Source: Candidatus Aminicenantota bacterium (GTDB taxonomy: Bacteria > Acidobacteriota > Aminicenantia > S016-38). Taken from it: a DNA stretch of 64,000 bases. The DNA lies in NCBI GenBank assembly GCA_027068075.1, contig JAMOUJ010000002.1, forward strand, positions 153,331-217,330, in the 5' to 3' direction. The notes beneath the pieces are model-generated. The model was not told the DNA's origin, ran no database searches, and saw nothing but the letters and a program-made list of their open reading frames with translations. The translations under genes were made by a program, and so were the position numbers. Positions 44,457 to 55,023 of this stretch are shown in pieces (within the stretch, counting starts at the first letter, position 1; every line of letters starts with the position of its first letter).

Positions 44457-45178
44457 TTCTCCTCCTTTTCCCCCCTGTGGGAAGGCAGAAAGAATTTATC
44501 CTTTATGATTTCCCTCTCCTTTCCCACCAGCGACTCCCAGGCCGATTTGGCCGCCGCATACATGGCCTGCTTTTTGGAACTTCCCTCCCCCCGAAACTTC
44601 TTCCCCAGAACCTCCACCTCCACGGTAAACTTCCTCCTGTGGGGAGGGCCTTCCTCCCTTACCACCCGGTATTCTGGAAGGGAATGCCCCAATCCCTGGG
44701 CGTATTCCTGAAGGGCGGACTTGTAGTCAAAGGCAATCCCTCCCTCCTTCAGAACCTTCTCCAGTTCGGGGGCCAGGGCGTGAAAAACCACCTCCCTGGC
44801 CGTCTCCAGTCCCCCGTCTAAGAACACCGCCGCCACATAGGCTTCAAAAACATCGGAAAGGATGGAGTTCTTACCCCTTCCTCCCATTTTCTCCTCGCCC
44901 CGGGAAAGCCGGAGTTTTTCGTGGAGACCGAGACGGCGGGCGGCCCGGGCAAGGACATCCCTGGAGGAAAGGGCCGCCTTAAGTTTGGAGAGTTTCCCCT
45001 CGTCCATGGAGGGGAAGTTTTCGTAAACCCAGTGGGCCAGAAGAAAGTTCACGATGGAATCTCCGAGAAACTCAAGCCTTTCGTAGTTGAAATCCTTATC
45101 CTTGAGTTTTTCGTTGGAATAAGAGATGTGGGTAAGGGCCTTCTCCAGTATAGAATTGTCCTTAAACTTGTAGTTCAT
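44453..45178 (-). CDS. rnc: Ribonuclease III
   Basis: Double-strand RNA endonuclease of 241 residues. The catalytic motif is ERLEFLGDSIVNFLLAHW (usually GDAVL; here GDSIV), with NSILSDVFEAYVAAVFLDGG as the second acidic site, and a C-terminal double-stranded-RNA-binding domain (KSALQEYAQGLGHSLPEY to KKQAMYAAAKSAWESL). It overlaps its neighbours on both sides by four bases. Confidence 0.95.
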   Translation of the reverse strand: MNYKFKDNSILEKALTHISYSNEKLKDKDFNYERLEFLGDSIVNFLLAHWVYENFPSMDEGKLSKLKAALSSRDVLARAARRLGLHEKLRLSRGEEKMGGRGKNSILSDVFEAYVAAVFLDGGLETAREVVFHALAPELEKVLKEGGIAFDYKSALQEYAQGLGHSLPEYRVVREEGPPHRRKFTVEVEVLGKKFRGEGSSKKQAMYAAAKSAWESLVGKEREIIKDKFFLPSHRGEKEEK

Positions 45179-46869
45179 TTTGCCCTTCCTAAGAATATGG
45201 CGATATCGTCAGGCGGAATTTCCTTTCCTGAAAAGGCCTCCGCCTCCCTGAGAAGCCTGGAAATGATCTCCCTGAGGGAGAGGTGATGGTATTTTCTCAA
45301 AACCTTCCCTATCCTTTCAACGCCGAAAAACTCCTTTCCGTCCCTGGAGGGCAATTCGCTGAGACCATCGGTAAAGAGAAGTATGGAATCGCCAGGGGAA
45401 AGTCGGAATTTTACCGTTTCCAGCCTGCCCCACAGATCCTCCACGAGCCCTATTCCCATTCCCTCGGGAACCAGATACTCCAGTTTATCAATTCCACCTT
45501 CCCAGATGGGTCTATGGATTATCAGAGGGGTATGTCCCGCCCGGAGGAATTCCACCTCCCTTCCCCGGAACCTCAGCAGGGAAAGGGTTATGAAGTAATT
45601 GGGTCTGAGATAAGGATAAAGCAGGGAGTTGGCCCGCACCGCTGCGTCCTCCAGCCCGGCCCCGGAGGTAAGGAGGGCCAGGAGGGTTCCCTTGAGCATG
45701 GCGCCGTAGAGGGAGGAGTGCAGGCCCTTGCCGGAAACATCGGCCATGGCCACGAACCAATCCTTTCCTTTTATTATGTCGTAAAAATCCCCTCCCACGC
45801 CCCGGGCTGCCAGGGTAAGGGCAGCGTAGTCTATCCCCGGGATGGATACCTTCTGAGGGGGAAGGAGTTTCAACTGAATCTTCCGGGCTATTTTCAACTC
45901 GTGCTCCAGTTCCGAGGCGCTTTTTTCCTTCTCCACCAGGTTCCGCAATCTCTCCACCATGGCGTTGAAATCTGAGAAAAGGTCCCCCAGTTGGTCCTTC
46001 CTGGGGCTTTCTATCCTAACCGAAAGGTCCCCTCCCCTGACTGCCTGAACCGCGAAGGAAAGTTCCTCCACTGCCCTGGCCACATCCCGGGATATCCATA
46101 TCCCCCCTACCACGGCGGCCAGGTTCACGAAGGAAAACAGCACCGCCAGCAGAAGAAAAGCCAGGAACATCCTGTTGCCTATGACCCCCTTCCCCTTTAT
46201 GAGCCCGTTGACGAAGGAGGAAAGGGTGGCTTTCACCTGGAAAAAGGCTCCGTAGTATTCCCGATGGGTTTTCAGGGAATAGACATCCCCCACATATATC
46301 ACCGGTATGGTTATTCCCTTCACCTCCTCATCCCGACCTTTCCCCTCGGTCTTCAATTTACCGTCTTCGTACCGATAGAGAACCGGGGGAAAACTCACCC
46401 AAAGCAAGTATTCCCTCCGAAAGAACTCCGGCATATCCCGGTCTATCCGAAATCCCCTCTGTTTTTCCCTGTAAACCACCAGATAAAACCCGTCCCTTCC
46501 CTCCACCATACCCTCAAAACCCTTCCTCAGGGGAAAATTAACCTCCTCCCCCATGCCGGAACGCAGTTCCGAGAGTTTCAGGTCAATCCATCCCAGCACC
46601 AGGGAATTGGTGAAGGAGGCCATCATTATGTAAGCAAACAGAGCCACCAGAAAAAAAACCAGGAGGGTGGGGATTATGCTGGCCAGGATGTGGGAGAAAA
46701 GGAGCCGGTTTTTAAGGGAGTACAGGGACTTTGAAACCAAACCCGGCAGGAAGAGAATCCCCAGGAGAATCAGATACGAAAGAGTAAACAGGATGGCGGG
46801 TAGGGTGCCTCGGACGAAAAAAAGAAATCCCAGGAGAAAAAAGCCGGTAACCAGGTAAAATTTTTTCAT
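45175..46869 (-). CDS. Membrane PP2C-type (SpoIIE/RsbU) phosphatase with HAMP domain
   Basis: A 564-residue signalling protein. Several N-terminal membrane helices (about 5-95) and a periplasmic-type sensor region (about 95-210) precede another helix and a HAMP domain (ISRDVARAVEELSFAVQAVRGGDLSVRIESP, about 255-320), a short coiled coil, and a PP2C phosphatase domain with GGDFYDIIKGKDWFVAMADVSGKG and LFTDGLSELPSRDG. Such proteins dephosphorylate anti-sigma-factor antagonists in partner-switching pathways. No STAS or kinase partner is adjacent. Confidence 0.88.
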   Translation of the reverse strand: MKKFYLVTGFFLLGFLFFVRGTLPAILFTLSYLILLGILFLPGLVSKSLYSLKNRLLFSHILASIIPTLLVFFLVALFAYIMMASFTNSLVLGWIDLKLSELRSGMGEEVNFPLRKGFEGMVEGRDGFYLVVYREKQRGFRIDRDMPEFFRREYLLWVSFPPVLYRYEDGKLKTEGKGRDEEVKGITIPVIYVGDVYSLKTHREYYGAFFQVKATLSSFVNGLIKGKGVIGNRMFLAFLLLAVLFSFVNLAAVVGGIWISRDVARAVEELSFAVQAVRGGDLSVRIESPRKDQLGDLFSDFNAMVERLRNLVEKEKSASELEHELKIARKIQLKLLPPQKVSIPGIDYAALTLAARGVGGDFYDIIKGKDWFVAMADVSGKGLHSSLYGAMLKGTLLALLTSGAGLEDAAVRANSLLYPYLRPNYFITLSLLRFRGREVEFLRAGHTPLIIHRPIWEGGIDKLEYLVPEGMGIGLVEDLWGRLETVKFRLSPGDSILLFTDGLSELPSRDGKEFFGVERIGKVLRKYHHLSLREIISRLLREAEAFSGKEIPPDDIAIFLGRAK

Positions 46870-47969
46870 TTAACCGCCCTCTCCAGGATCTCCGCCAGGT
46901 GATAAACGGGAACCGGAGCGAAACTTCCAAGGAAAATTATACAACCGGGACAGGCGGTTACTAAGTTTTGGGCGCCGCTTTCCCTTATGTACCGCCTTTT
47001 TTCCTTTCTCAGGGAAAGGGAAATTTCAGGATGGGACATGGAGAAACTGCCGCCAAATCCGCAGCATAGGTCCGCCCTCTCCATCTCCCTGAAGTCCGAT
47101 ACTTCGGAAAGGAGGGCCCGGGGTTCCTTCCATACCCCCAACTCCTTCTTCAGGTGACACGGGTCGTGCCATGTGGTGGAAATGGAAAGTTTCTCCAGGG
47201 AGGGCTCCGCCTCAATTACCAGGGACGAAAGGTCCCTGACATTGGAGTAACCGTAAAACCTCCGCAGGGTGTTCATCCCAGTGGGGCACGGGGAGGTGAT
47301 AAAATCCGGACTCAGGGCGTCTATGATTTTCCGATTGTGCTCCATCATTTTACGGAACTCCTCCGTCTCCCCCAGGGACAAAAAGGGGAAACCGCAGCAT
47401 ATCTGCCCCTTGGGAACCACCACCTCGTAGCCCAGCCTGGAAAGGACTTCCACCGTGGCTCTGGCGTGGTGAGGGAAAAATCTGTTGGTAAGGCAACCCA
47501 CGAAGAGAAGAACCCTGCCCCGTCGGCCCCTTCCATATTTTTCCCTGGATGAGGAAAGAAAGGGCTTCAGGGCCGGGCGGAAGGGAAGTTTTTCCGGGAA
47601 AAAGAGACCCGCCAGGGAGGTAAAAAGGTGGGCAGGCAGGGGAAATTTTAAAAAGCCCCGGACCAGAGCCCTCTTCAAGGAGGCCCTTCCCCACCTTTTT
47701 CTGGCCTCCACCATGATGTCTATGGTCTTTATGCCGTTGGGGCATACGGCCTCACAACCTCCACACAGGGAACAATAAGAAACTACATCAACCCCTTCCC
47801 GGGGGGGGATCTCCCCCTGGTCCATGGCCCTCACCACGGCTATTTTTCCCCGGGGCGAATAGGTCTCGTCCCTCAGAGAAAGATACACGGGACAGGAAGA
47901 AAGGCAAGAGCCACAACCGACACAGACCTTTACCAGGTCAGAGAGCGTTGTGAACAACCTCTCCCTCAA
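46866..47969 (-). CDS. Glycolate-oxidase-type iron-sulfur protein (GlcF/CCG family)
   Basis: A 367-residue electron carrier. Two 4Fe-4S ferredoxin motifs sit near the N-terminus (VCVGCGSCLSSCPVY and CSLCGGCEAVCPNG); two CCG domains follow (KGQICCGFPFLSLGE and WHDPCHLKKELG...ADLCCGFGGSFSMSHPE), which bind further clusters. GlcF partners a flavoprotein GlcD or other dehydrogenase, which is not present here. It lies between pyrC (32-base overlap) and the SpoIIE gene. Confidence 0.87.
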   Translation of the reverse strand: MRERLFTTLSDLVKVCVGCGSCLSSCPVYLSLRDETYSPRGKIAVVRAMDQGEIPPREGVDVVSYCSLCGGCEAVCPNGIKTIDIMVEARKRWGRASLKRALVRGFLKFPLPAHLFTSLAGLFFPEKLPFRPALKPFLSSSREKYGRGRRGRVLLFVGCLTNRFFPHHARATVEVLSRLGYEVVVPKGQICCGFPFLSLGETEEFRKMMEHNRKIIDALSPDFITSPCPTGMNTLRRFYGYSNVRDLSSLVIEAEPSLEKLSISTTWHDPCHLKKELGVWKEPRALLSEVSDFREMERADLCCGFGGSFSMSHPEISLSLRKEKRRYIRESGAQNLVTACPGCIIFLGSFAPVPVYHLAEILERAVK

Positions 47970-49212
47970 CTATGGTCATGACCACAGCCCCCTTGAGTTT
48001 CCAGCCGTGGAAGGGGGTGTTTCTGCTCCGGGAAGCGAACTCGTCCCGGTCCACCACCACCTCCCTCCTGGGATCCACCACGGTTATGTGGGCAGGATAC
48101 CCCTTCTCTATTATTCCAAATCCCCTGAGGCCAAGGATCTTGGCGGGATTTACGGAGAGGAGTTCAGCAAACCTCCTGGGGGATATAATCCTCCTGCGAA
48201 CCAGTCTGTCCCAGACCAGGGGGACCGCCGTCTCCAGGCCTATGACCCCGAAGGGGGCGGCGTTGAACTCCACCTCCTTATCGTCGTAGGAGTGGGGAGC
48301 GTGGTCGGTGGCTATGGCGTCCACGGTGCCGTCCTTTATTCCTTTAATCAACTCCTCCCGATCCCGGGGGGTTCTCAGGGGAGGGTTCATTTTGAAATTG
48401 GGGTCAAAACTCTCAAGAACTTCCTCATCCAGAAAGAGGTGATGGGGCGTAACCTCACATGTAACCCGGACGCCCCGGCTCCGGGCCTCCCGTATAATGT
48501 CCAGGGACCTTCCGGTGCTTACATGCTGTATGTGAACCCGGGCTCCGGTGAATTCCGCCAGGAGAACATCCCGGCTTACCCCTATGGCCTCCGAAACCCA
48601 GGGCCTTCCCCGGAGACCGAGTTTCGCCGTGAAGGGACTTTCGTTGGCAAGGCCATCCTGTGAAAGGTCCAGGTCCTCGGCGTGGGAAAGATAGGGCAGG
48701 TCCACCGCCAGGAGGTATTCCAGTCCCCTCCTGAGAACCAGGGGGTTCCTCACGGGAAGGCCGTCGTCGGAAAAGGCCACGGCCCCTTCCCGGGCCATAA
48801 GGTATATTTCCGCCAGTTCCTCCCCTTTTCTGCCCCGGGTAAGAGCCCCCACGGGAAAGACGAAAACGCTGGCGGAGCGGGATCTTTCCGCTACGAACCT
48901 AACCCGCAGTGGATCGTCTATGGGCGGGTCCGTGTTGGGCATCATGGCCACGGCCACGAAACCTCCCCTGGCCGCCGCCCGGGCTCCGGAGTCTATGTCC
49001 TCCGCATCCTCCCTTCCCGGCTCCCTGAAGTGGACATGCAAGTCAATGAGACCGGGAAAGACAACCTTCTTTTCCAGGTCGTAAACCTGGCAATCTTCGC
49101 AGCGGACCTCCCCCACCTCCTTCACCTCGCCGTCCTCTATCAAAATATCCATAACCCTGTCTATTTTATTGGCGGGGGATACCACCCTGCCGCCCTTGAG
49201 AAGTATCTTCAT
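47938..49212 (-). CDS. pyrC: Dihydroorotase
   Basis: Zinc amidohydrolase closing carbamoyl aspartate to dihydroorotate in pyrimidine synthesis. The 424 residues include the metal motif [17 protein letters not shown], later histidines in [19 protein letters not shown] and [10 protein letters not shown], the catalytic [16 protein letters not shown] and GLETAVPLV, typical of the long (class I) enzyme. It overlaps pyrB by four bases. Confidence 0.96.
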   Translation of the reverse strand: MKILLKGGRVVSPANKIDRVMDILIEDGEVKEVGEVRCEDCQVYDLEKKVVFPGLIDLHVHFREPGREDAEDIDSGARAAARGGFVAVAMMPNTDPPIDDPLRVRFVAERSRSASVFVFPVGALTRGRKGEELAEIYLMAREGAVAFSDDGLPVRNPLVLRRGLEYLLAVDLPYLSHAEDLDLSQDGLANESPFTAKLGLRGRPWVSEAIGVSRDVLLAEFTGARVHIQHVSTGRSLDIIREARSRGVRVTCEVTPHHLFLDEEVLESFDPNFKMNPPLRTPRDREELIKGIKDGTVDAIATDHAPHSYDDKEVEFNAAPFGVIGLETAVPLVWDRLVRRRIISPRRFAELLSVNPAKILGLRGFGIIEKGYPAHITVVDPRREVVVDRDEFASRSRNTPFHGWKLKGAVVMTIVEGEVVHNAL

Positions 49213-50120
49213 GCTTCACCTCCCAGAAGAAGGGAAAGCACCGCCATCCTCACCGCCACCCCCTTCTCTACCTGGTCCAGAATCACCGAGCGGGAAGAAT
49301 CCGCCACTTCGTGGGAAAGTTCTATTCCCCGGTTTATGGGACCCGGATGCATGACTATGGCGTCGGGTTTTATCAAGTTCAGCCTTTCCACCGTCAACTG
49401 ATATTTTTCGCGGTATTCCCGGAGGCTGGGCAGGAAGCCCCCCTTCATCCTTTCCATCTGAAGCCTCAGCATTATCACCACATCCGCCCCCTCCAGGGCC
49501 CTGTCAAAATCGTATTCCACTTCTCCGGGCCAGGCCTTCAGGTAAGGTGGTATAAGGGTGGGCGGACCGGAAAGCACCACCGAGGAACCCATCTTGTGGA
49601 AAAGGAACAGGTCGGACCTGGCTACCCGGCTGTGAAGAATGTCCCCCACGATGACCACCTGGAGGTCTTCCAGTTTTCCCTTGTGCTCCAGGACGGTGAG
49701 GGCATCCAGAAGGGCCTGGGTGGGATGCTCGTGGGCTCCGTCTCCGGCGTTTATCACGGCACTCTCGCAGAATGTGGTTAGAAATCGGGCCGCCCCGGGG
49801 GAAGGATGCCTTATGACTATGAGGTCCGTTTTCATGGCCTCCAGGTTGAGGACCGTGTCCTTGAGGGTTTCCCCCTTCCTCACCGAAGAAACCGATGCGG
49901 AAAAATTCATAACATCCGCCGAAAGCCTTTTGGCCGCAATTTCAAAGGAGGAGCGGGTCCTGGTGCTGGGTTCAAAGAAGAGGTTGACCACGGTTTTTCC
50001 CCGAAGAACCGGCACCTTTTTTATGGGTCTGCGGGAAATCTCCAGGAAACTCCTCCCGGTGCTGAGGATTTTTTCTATATCCTCCCTGGGGGTCTCTTCA
50101 ATGGAGAGAAGGTGGCGCAT
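49209..50120 (-). CDS. pyrB: Aspartate carbamoyltransferase catalytic chain
   Basis: First committed pyrimidine enzyme, joining carbamoyl phosphate and aspartate. In 303 residues it shows the carbamoyl-phosphate site [37 protein letters not shown] and [16 protein letters not shown]. No regulatory chain pyrI is adjacent. It directly follows pyrR. Confidence 0.97.
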   Translation of the reverse strand: MRHLLSIEETPREDIEKILSTGRSFLEISRRPIKKVPVLRGKTVVNLFFEPSTRTRSSFEIAAKRLSADVMNFSASVSSVRKGETLKDTVLNLEAMKTDLIVIRHPSPGAARFLTTFCESAVINAGDGAHEHPTQALLDALTVLEHKGKLEDLQVVIVGDILHSRVARSDLFLFHKMGSSVVLSGPPTLIPPYLKAWPGEVEYDFDRALEGADVVIMLRLQMERMKGGFLPSLREYREKYQLTVERLNLIKPDAIVMHPGPINRGIELSHEVADSSRSVILDQVEKGVAVRMAVLSLLLGGEA

Positions 50121-50684
<564 letters not shown>

Positions 50685-50687
50685 CTA

Positions 50688-50693
50688 ATTATA
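50688..50693 (-). promoter_or_regulatory. Extended -10 box of the pyr operon
   Basis: TGATATAAT (TATAAT at 50688-50693), 18 bases before the pyrR ATG, with AGGAGG in the short leader. The -35 is poor (TTCTGG, 17 bases upstream). Confidence 0.65.
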
Positions 50694-50705
50694 TCAGGGA
50701 AAACC

Positions 50706-51896
50706 TCAGCCCAGAAGTTTTGAGAAGGTATCCCTATCCTCCTCCACCGCCTTCATGAAGACTTCCCACTTCTGCTGAAATTCCCGGTAGGTCTCAAGGA
50801 CCGGTTTGCCCCGGAAGGGATTTTCCCAGGCCAGTTTTATGTTGGCCAGGGCTTCTCCGGCATCCTCCCTTTCCTCCCGGGTGAGGTACTGAAGGGCCAG
50901 AAGTTGACTGGCCCCCAGGACCTTTTCCGGAAGGTTCTCCCGGAGAAAAGCCCCCGGGTATGGATCGTAATCCTGCGGGTTAAGACGACCGCTTTGAAGA
51001 ATTTTTTCCCTTTCGTAGAGGAACCTGATTATGTCCTCCCTCATCCTCATCCAGAGGGGGTGGGGTTTAGGGGGAGGGAGATGCCTTATGGCGAGTTCCC
51101 GGTCCAGGTAGAAGTTCACCCCGTAAATTTCGGCGTTTATGAGGTAATCTATGTCCTCCCCCCGGGTAATGGCGGGGTCAAAGGGGATTTTCACCAAGAG
51201 TTCCCGGTGAATTACGGCGTTTCCGCCGAAGACTAAGGGAGTTCTCTTCAAGCGGGGCCCCCGGGCAATGTATAGATCAAAGGCCTCGTTCATCCTCTGG
51301 AGGTTGTCCCAGAAGGCCATCCAGGGCTCAAAATCCTTCTTCAACCGATATCCACCGTAGGGTTGTATGTAATATCCGGCCTTGGCCAGAACCCTTTTCC
51401 CTTCCCACTCTTCACCCAGGAATTCCAGGGCCCTGTCCACAAAATCCGGATCCTCAAATACCTCATCGTCGTCAATGAGAATCACCGCCTCCGCCCCCAG
51501 GATGTGGGGAAGGAGGAGGCAGAGGTTTCTAATGTTGGAATACCCCCTCAGTGAAAGCAGAGGTGGGGCCCAGGTCCCAACCCTCTCCTCAGCAATCCGC
51601 CTCAACCTGGCCAGGTCTGAATGGGAAAACACAAGGGTTTGAACCGGGGAGGCGGAGGCCTTCACTATTCCTCTCACCTTTTCCTCCACATCTCCTTCTA
51701 TGTCCCCGGCGGTGGCCGCCGCCACTATAACGAGGACGAAATCCCTTCTTTTCAAGATGTTGAGGCTCTCCAGGGCCCGGCCCAGGGTTCCCTCCTGGTC
51801 CAGGGGGGTTGGGTGGTCGTAAACCGCATCGCCGGGCTTCCATCCTTCCTGGGATGGTCTGGCCCAATATGTGGGAATTACCATGACTGTCTTCAT
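50706..51896 (-). CDS. GT-A-fold glycosyltransferase-like protein
   Basis: A 396-residue cytoplasmic protein. An N-terminal VMVIPTYWARP start and the metal-binding AVILIDDDEVFEDPDFV (142-144) match GT-A glycosyltransferases, and TRGEDIDYLINAEIYG later provides a second acidic motif. A helical C-terminus (about 290-396) follows. The family resembles GT2-like enzymes, but donor and acceptor are unknown. Own promoter and AGGAGG site. Confidence 0.72.
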   Translation of the reverse strand: MKTVMVIPTYWARPSQEGWKPGDAVYDHPTPLDQEGTLGRALESLNILKRRDFVLVIVAAATAGDIEGDVEEKVRGIVKASASPVQTLVFSHSDLARLRRIAEERVGTWAPPLLSLRGYSNIRNLCLLLPHILGAEAVILIDDDEVFEDPDFVDRALEFLGEEWEGKRVLAKAGYYIQPYGGYRLKKDFEPWMAFWDNLQRMNEAFDLYIARGPRLKRTPLVFGGNAVIHRELLVKIPFDPAITRGEDIDYLINAEIYGVNFYLDRELAIRHLPPPKPHPLWMRMREDIIRFLYEREKILQSGRLNPQDYDPYPGAFLRENLPEKVLGASQLLALQYLTREEREDAGEALANIKLAWENPFRGKPVLETYREFQQKWEVFMKAVEEDRDTFSKLLG

Positions 51897-51914
51897 GCCT
51901 TCCTCCTTGATTAA

Positions 51915-51943
51915 ATCGTATCAGGTAAAACTCCGCCCTTCAA
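51915..51943 (-). promoter_or_regulatory. Sigma-70 promoter of the glycosyltransferase gene
   Basis: -35 TTGAAG (51938-51943), 17-base spacer, extended -10 TGATACGAT (TACGAT at 51915-51920), followed by a short leader with GGAGG. Confidence 0.65.
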
Positions 51944-51973
51944 GGGATGGGGAAGGGGCCGGAAATCAACCCC

Positions 51974-52459
51974 TCAAAACGAGGGCTTCAGCAGGGAAAC
52001 CTCCCCGGTTTCCACCTCCAGTATGAAGGCGGTGGGGTTGCCCGTGAGATAACCGCAGGCTTCGCCGGGATTCAGAATCCAGGTGTTTTCCACCCTTTTC
52101 CGCTCCAGGCGGTGGGTGTGGCCGTAAATCACATAATCGTAAAGCCCACTGGATGCGGCGGCCTCCAGGGCGTAGGGTTCGTGCATCAGGAAGAACCTCT
52201 TTCCCCCTATCTCCAGGTCTATGGGCCCGGGCCTGATGTCTCCGAACTCCCTTATCACATCCCTGAGAAAAAGTTTCTCGCCGCAGTTGTTTCCGTAAAC
52301 GGCCGTGAATTTGAAAGGAGAAAAGGCTCTGGCCGCAAAGGGGGAGACGATATCTCCGGCGTGGAGAACCACCTCCACTCCGTGTTTTCTGAATTCCTCC
52401 ACGAAAAATTTTATGTATTCCATCCTGTCGTGAGTGTCGGAAATCACTCCTATTTTCAT
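51974..52459 (-). CDS. YfcE/MJ0936-type metallophosphoesterase
   Basis: A 161-residue calcineurin-like phosphodiesterase with all metal motifs: GVISDTHDR, VVLHAGDIVS, YGNNCGE, FLMHEP and YGHTHRLE. Family members hydrolyse phosphodiesters in vitro; the natural substrate is unknown. Its ATG overlaps the polA stop by four bases. Confidence 0.9.
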   Translation of the reverse strand: MKIGVISDTHDRMEYIKFFVEEFRKHGVEVVLHAGDIVSPFAARAFSPFKFTAVYGNNCGEKLFLRDVIREFGDIRPGPIDLEIGGKRFFLMHEPYALEAAASSGLYDYVIYGHTHRLERKRVENTWILNPGEACGYLTGNPTAFILEVETGEVSLLKPSF

Positions 52460-55023
52460 GCCTTGGCCTCCCTCCAGTTCTTCCCGGAAGCCACATCCAC
52501 CACCAGGGGAACCTTCAATTCCACAACCTTTTCCATTATTTCCTTTACCTTCTCTTTAACCGTGTCAAGTTCGTCCTCCGGCACCTCAAATACCAGTTCG
52601 TCGTGGACCTGCATTATCATTTTTGCCCTGAACCCGCCTTTCCTCAAAAATTCATACACCTCAATCATGGCCTTTTTCATTATGTCGGCGGCGGTTCCCT
52701 GGATGGGAGTATTCATGGCTATCCTCTCCCCGGCGGCCTGAATGTTTTTGTTGGGGGAACGGAGTTCAGGGATTCTTCTCTTTCTGCCAAAAAGGGTTTT
52801 TACATATCCCTTCTCCCTGGCCTCGGCCACCGTCCTATCTATGTAATTTTTGACCCCGGGATATTTTTCAAAGTATTTTCTTATAAACTCCGCCGCCTGA
52901 TGGACATCAACCCCCAATTCCTTGGAAAGGGAATAGGGAGAAGTCCCGTATATTATGCTGAAGTTTATTATTTTGGCCCTTCTTCTTTTTTCATCGGGGG
53001 GAAGGTCCATGCCGGCGAAAACCTCCTCCGCCGTGGCCCTGTGTATGTCCTCCCCATCCCTGAAGGCCTTTATGAGTTTCTCATCCCCGCTCATGTGGGC
53101 CACCACCCTAAGTTCTATCTGGGAGTAATCCGCTGAAAGAAGGAACCTTCCCTCTTCCGCCACGAAGGCCTCCCGAACCTTCTTTCCCAATTCCCCCCGG
53201 ATGGGGATGTTCTGAAGGTTCGGGTCCGAGGAGGAGAGCCGTCCTGTGGCGGTGCCGGTCTGGTGATATATGGTGTGGATTCTTCCGGTCTGAGGGTGGA
53301 CGAAACTGGCCAGGGGCTCTATGTAGGTGGACTTTATCTTGGCCAGTTGTCTGTACTTCAGGACAAGGCCCGGTACTTCGTGGAGGCTGGAGAGTTCCTT
53401 CAGGACTTCCATGTCCGTGGAATACCCCTTGGTCTTCTTGGTTTTCTTTACGAGGGGTAGACGCAGTTTCTCAAAGAGAACTTCCCCCAGTTGTTTTGGG
53501 GAATTGATGTTGAACCTCACCCCGGCCTTCTCGTAAATCTCCTCGCTGAGGGCCGAAAGTTCCCGTTCAAGTTCCCGGGAAAGGGCCCGGAGTTTCTCCA
53601 GGTCCAGTTTAACTCCGTTGAACTCCATGCGGGCAAGAACTTCCACCAGGGGAAGTTCTATCTCCCAATATACCTTCTCCAGTTCCTCCTCTTTAAGTTT
53701 TGGATAAAGAACATCGCAGAGCCTCAGGGCTATTTCTGCGCTTTCACCCCCCCGGGCCGCCTTACCCCAGTGAACCCCCAGAACCTCCAGGGCCACCGAT
53801 TCCAGGGTATGGGCTCTCTTTTCGGGCCACAACAAATAGGAAAGTAGCATGGAATCCATGTAAAGCCCCCTCAGGGCTACTTCCCTTCTGAGCAAAACCA
53901 CCTCGTGGTATTTCAGGTTGTGGCCGTATTTGGGAAGCCCCTCGTCGGAAAGGAAGGAGGAAATTTCTGACAGAACTTCCTTCTCGTTTCCCCTCACCGG
54001 GATGTAAAAACCCCTTCCCGGAGCAGGGCTGAAGGAGATACCCCGGAGTTCTGCCCACATGGGCCTGTGGTCGCTTCCATCCACCCCCAGGGAAAGCCTG
54101 TCCCTAACCTCCTGAAGGGCCTTCTTCACCTCCCGGGGAGAGGCGAGGGTGGAGAAGGTGCCGGTTTCCTCCGCGGTGTTTATGTATTCCTTCAGGAGGG
54201 AGTTGAACTCCAGTTCCCTCAGGAGGGGGAGGAGTTTGTCCAGGTCAGGTTCCCTCAGGCGGAATTCCTCTATGTTGAGGTCTATGGGAAGGTTTTTGTC
54301 TATTTTCACCAGTTGGTAACTGAGTTTAAGGTCCTCCATGTGGGAGAGGATGGCCCTCCGCTGACGGGGAGGGACCTTGTCAAGGTTCTGAAGAAGGGCT
54401 TCCAGGGAACCGAATTTTTTTATCAGGGCCTTGGCGGTTTTTTCCCCTATTCCCTTCACGCCGGGGATGTTGTCCACCGGGTCCCCCATGAGGGCCAGAA
54501 CATCGGCCACCTGCTCTGGTTTGACCCCGAAATACTTTTCACACTCCTCCTTGTCAATGTATTTTCCCTTTCCTGGATGGTAAATTTTTATCCCGTCCTC
54601 CAGAACCTGAAGCAGGTCCTTGTCCGAACTCACTATTACCACCTCGTAGCCCTGCTCCTTGAGTTTTTTCGCCAGGGAGGCCATCAGGTCGTCGGCCTCG
54701 TATTTCGGCTCCTCAATGTAGGGAATGTTCAGGGCTTCCAGGAGTTTCTTCACATATGGAATCTGAACCTGGAGTTCCTCGGGCATGGGTTTCCTCTGGG
54801 CCTTGTATTCTTCAAACAACTCGTGCCTTACGGTCTTCCCCTTAACATCAAAGGCCACCACCAGGTAATCGGGCTTCTCCTCCCTTATGAGTTTCCTCAA
54901 AACATTGTGAAAGCCGTAAACGGCGTTGGTGGGAAGACCTGCAGAGTTGGTGAGCCTGGGAAGGGCGTAAAAACTACGATAAAGGACGGAACTTCCGTCC
55001 ACTATGAAAACCCTTCCCTTCAT
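52456..55023 (-). CDS. polA: DNA polymerase I
   Basis: Repair and Okazaki-fragment polymerase of 855 residues. The 5' nuclease domain (1-290: VDGSSVLYRSFYALP, DDLMASLAKKLKEQG, GDPVDNIPGVKGIGEKTA) is intact. The middle domain (about 295-470) keeps the fold but has lost the 3'-5' exonuclease residues: FDTET is VDGSD and the NLKYD aspartate is His. The polymerase domain shows LSADYSQIELRVVAHMSGD, KIINFSIIYGTSPYSLSKEL and MIMQVHDELVFEVP. Like Taq it should lack proofreading. Its start overlaps the stop of the upstream unknown gene by one base. Confidence 0.97.
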   Translation of the reverse strand: MKGRVFIVDGSSVLYRSFYALPRLTNSAGLPTNAVYGFHNVLRKLIREEKPDYLVVAFDVKGKTVRHELFEEYKAQRKPMPEELQVQIPYVKKLLEALNIPYIEEPKYEADDLMASLAKKLKEQGYEVVIVSSDKDLLQVLEDGIKIYHPGKGKYIDKEECEKYFGVKPEQVADVLALMGDPVDNIPGVKGIGEKTAKALIKKFGSLEALLQNLDKVPPRQRRAILSHMEDLKLSYQLVKIDKNLPIDLNIEEFRLREPDLDKLLPLLRELEFNSLLKEYINTAEETGTFSTLASPREVKKALQEVRDRLSLGVDGSDHRPMWAELRGISFSPAPGRGFYIPVRGNEKEVLSEISSFLSDEGLPKYGHNLKYHEVVLLRREVALRGLYMDSMLLSYLLWPEKRAHTLESVALEVLGVHWGKAARGGESAEIALRLCDVLYPKLKEEELEKVYWEIELPLVEVLARMEFNGVKLDLEKLRALSRELERELSALSEEIYEKAGVRFNINSPKQLGEVLFEKLRLPLVKKTKKTKGYSTDMEVLKELSSLHEVPGLVLKYRQLAKIKSTYIEPLASFVHPQTGRIHTIYHQTGTATGRLSSSDPNLQNIPIRGELGKKVREAFVAEEGRFLLSADYSQIELRVVAHMSGDEKLIKAFRDGEDIHRATAEEVFAGMDLPPDEKRRRAKIINFSIIYGTSPYSLSKELGVDVHQAAEFIRKYFEKYPGVKNYIDRTVAEAREKGYVKTLFGRKRRIPELRSPNKNIQAAGERIAMNTPIQGTAADIMKKAMIEVYEFLRKGGFRAKMIMQVHDELVFEVPEDELDTVKEKVKEIMEKVVELKVPLVVDVASGKNWREAKA

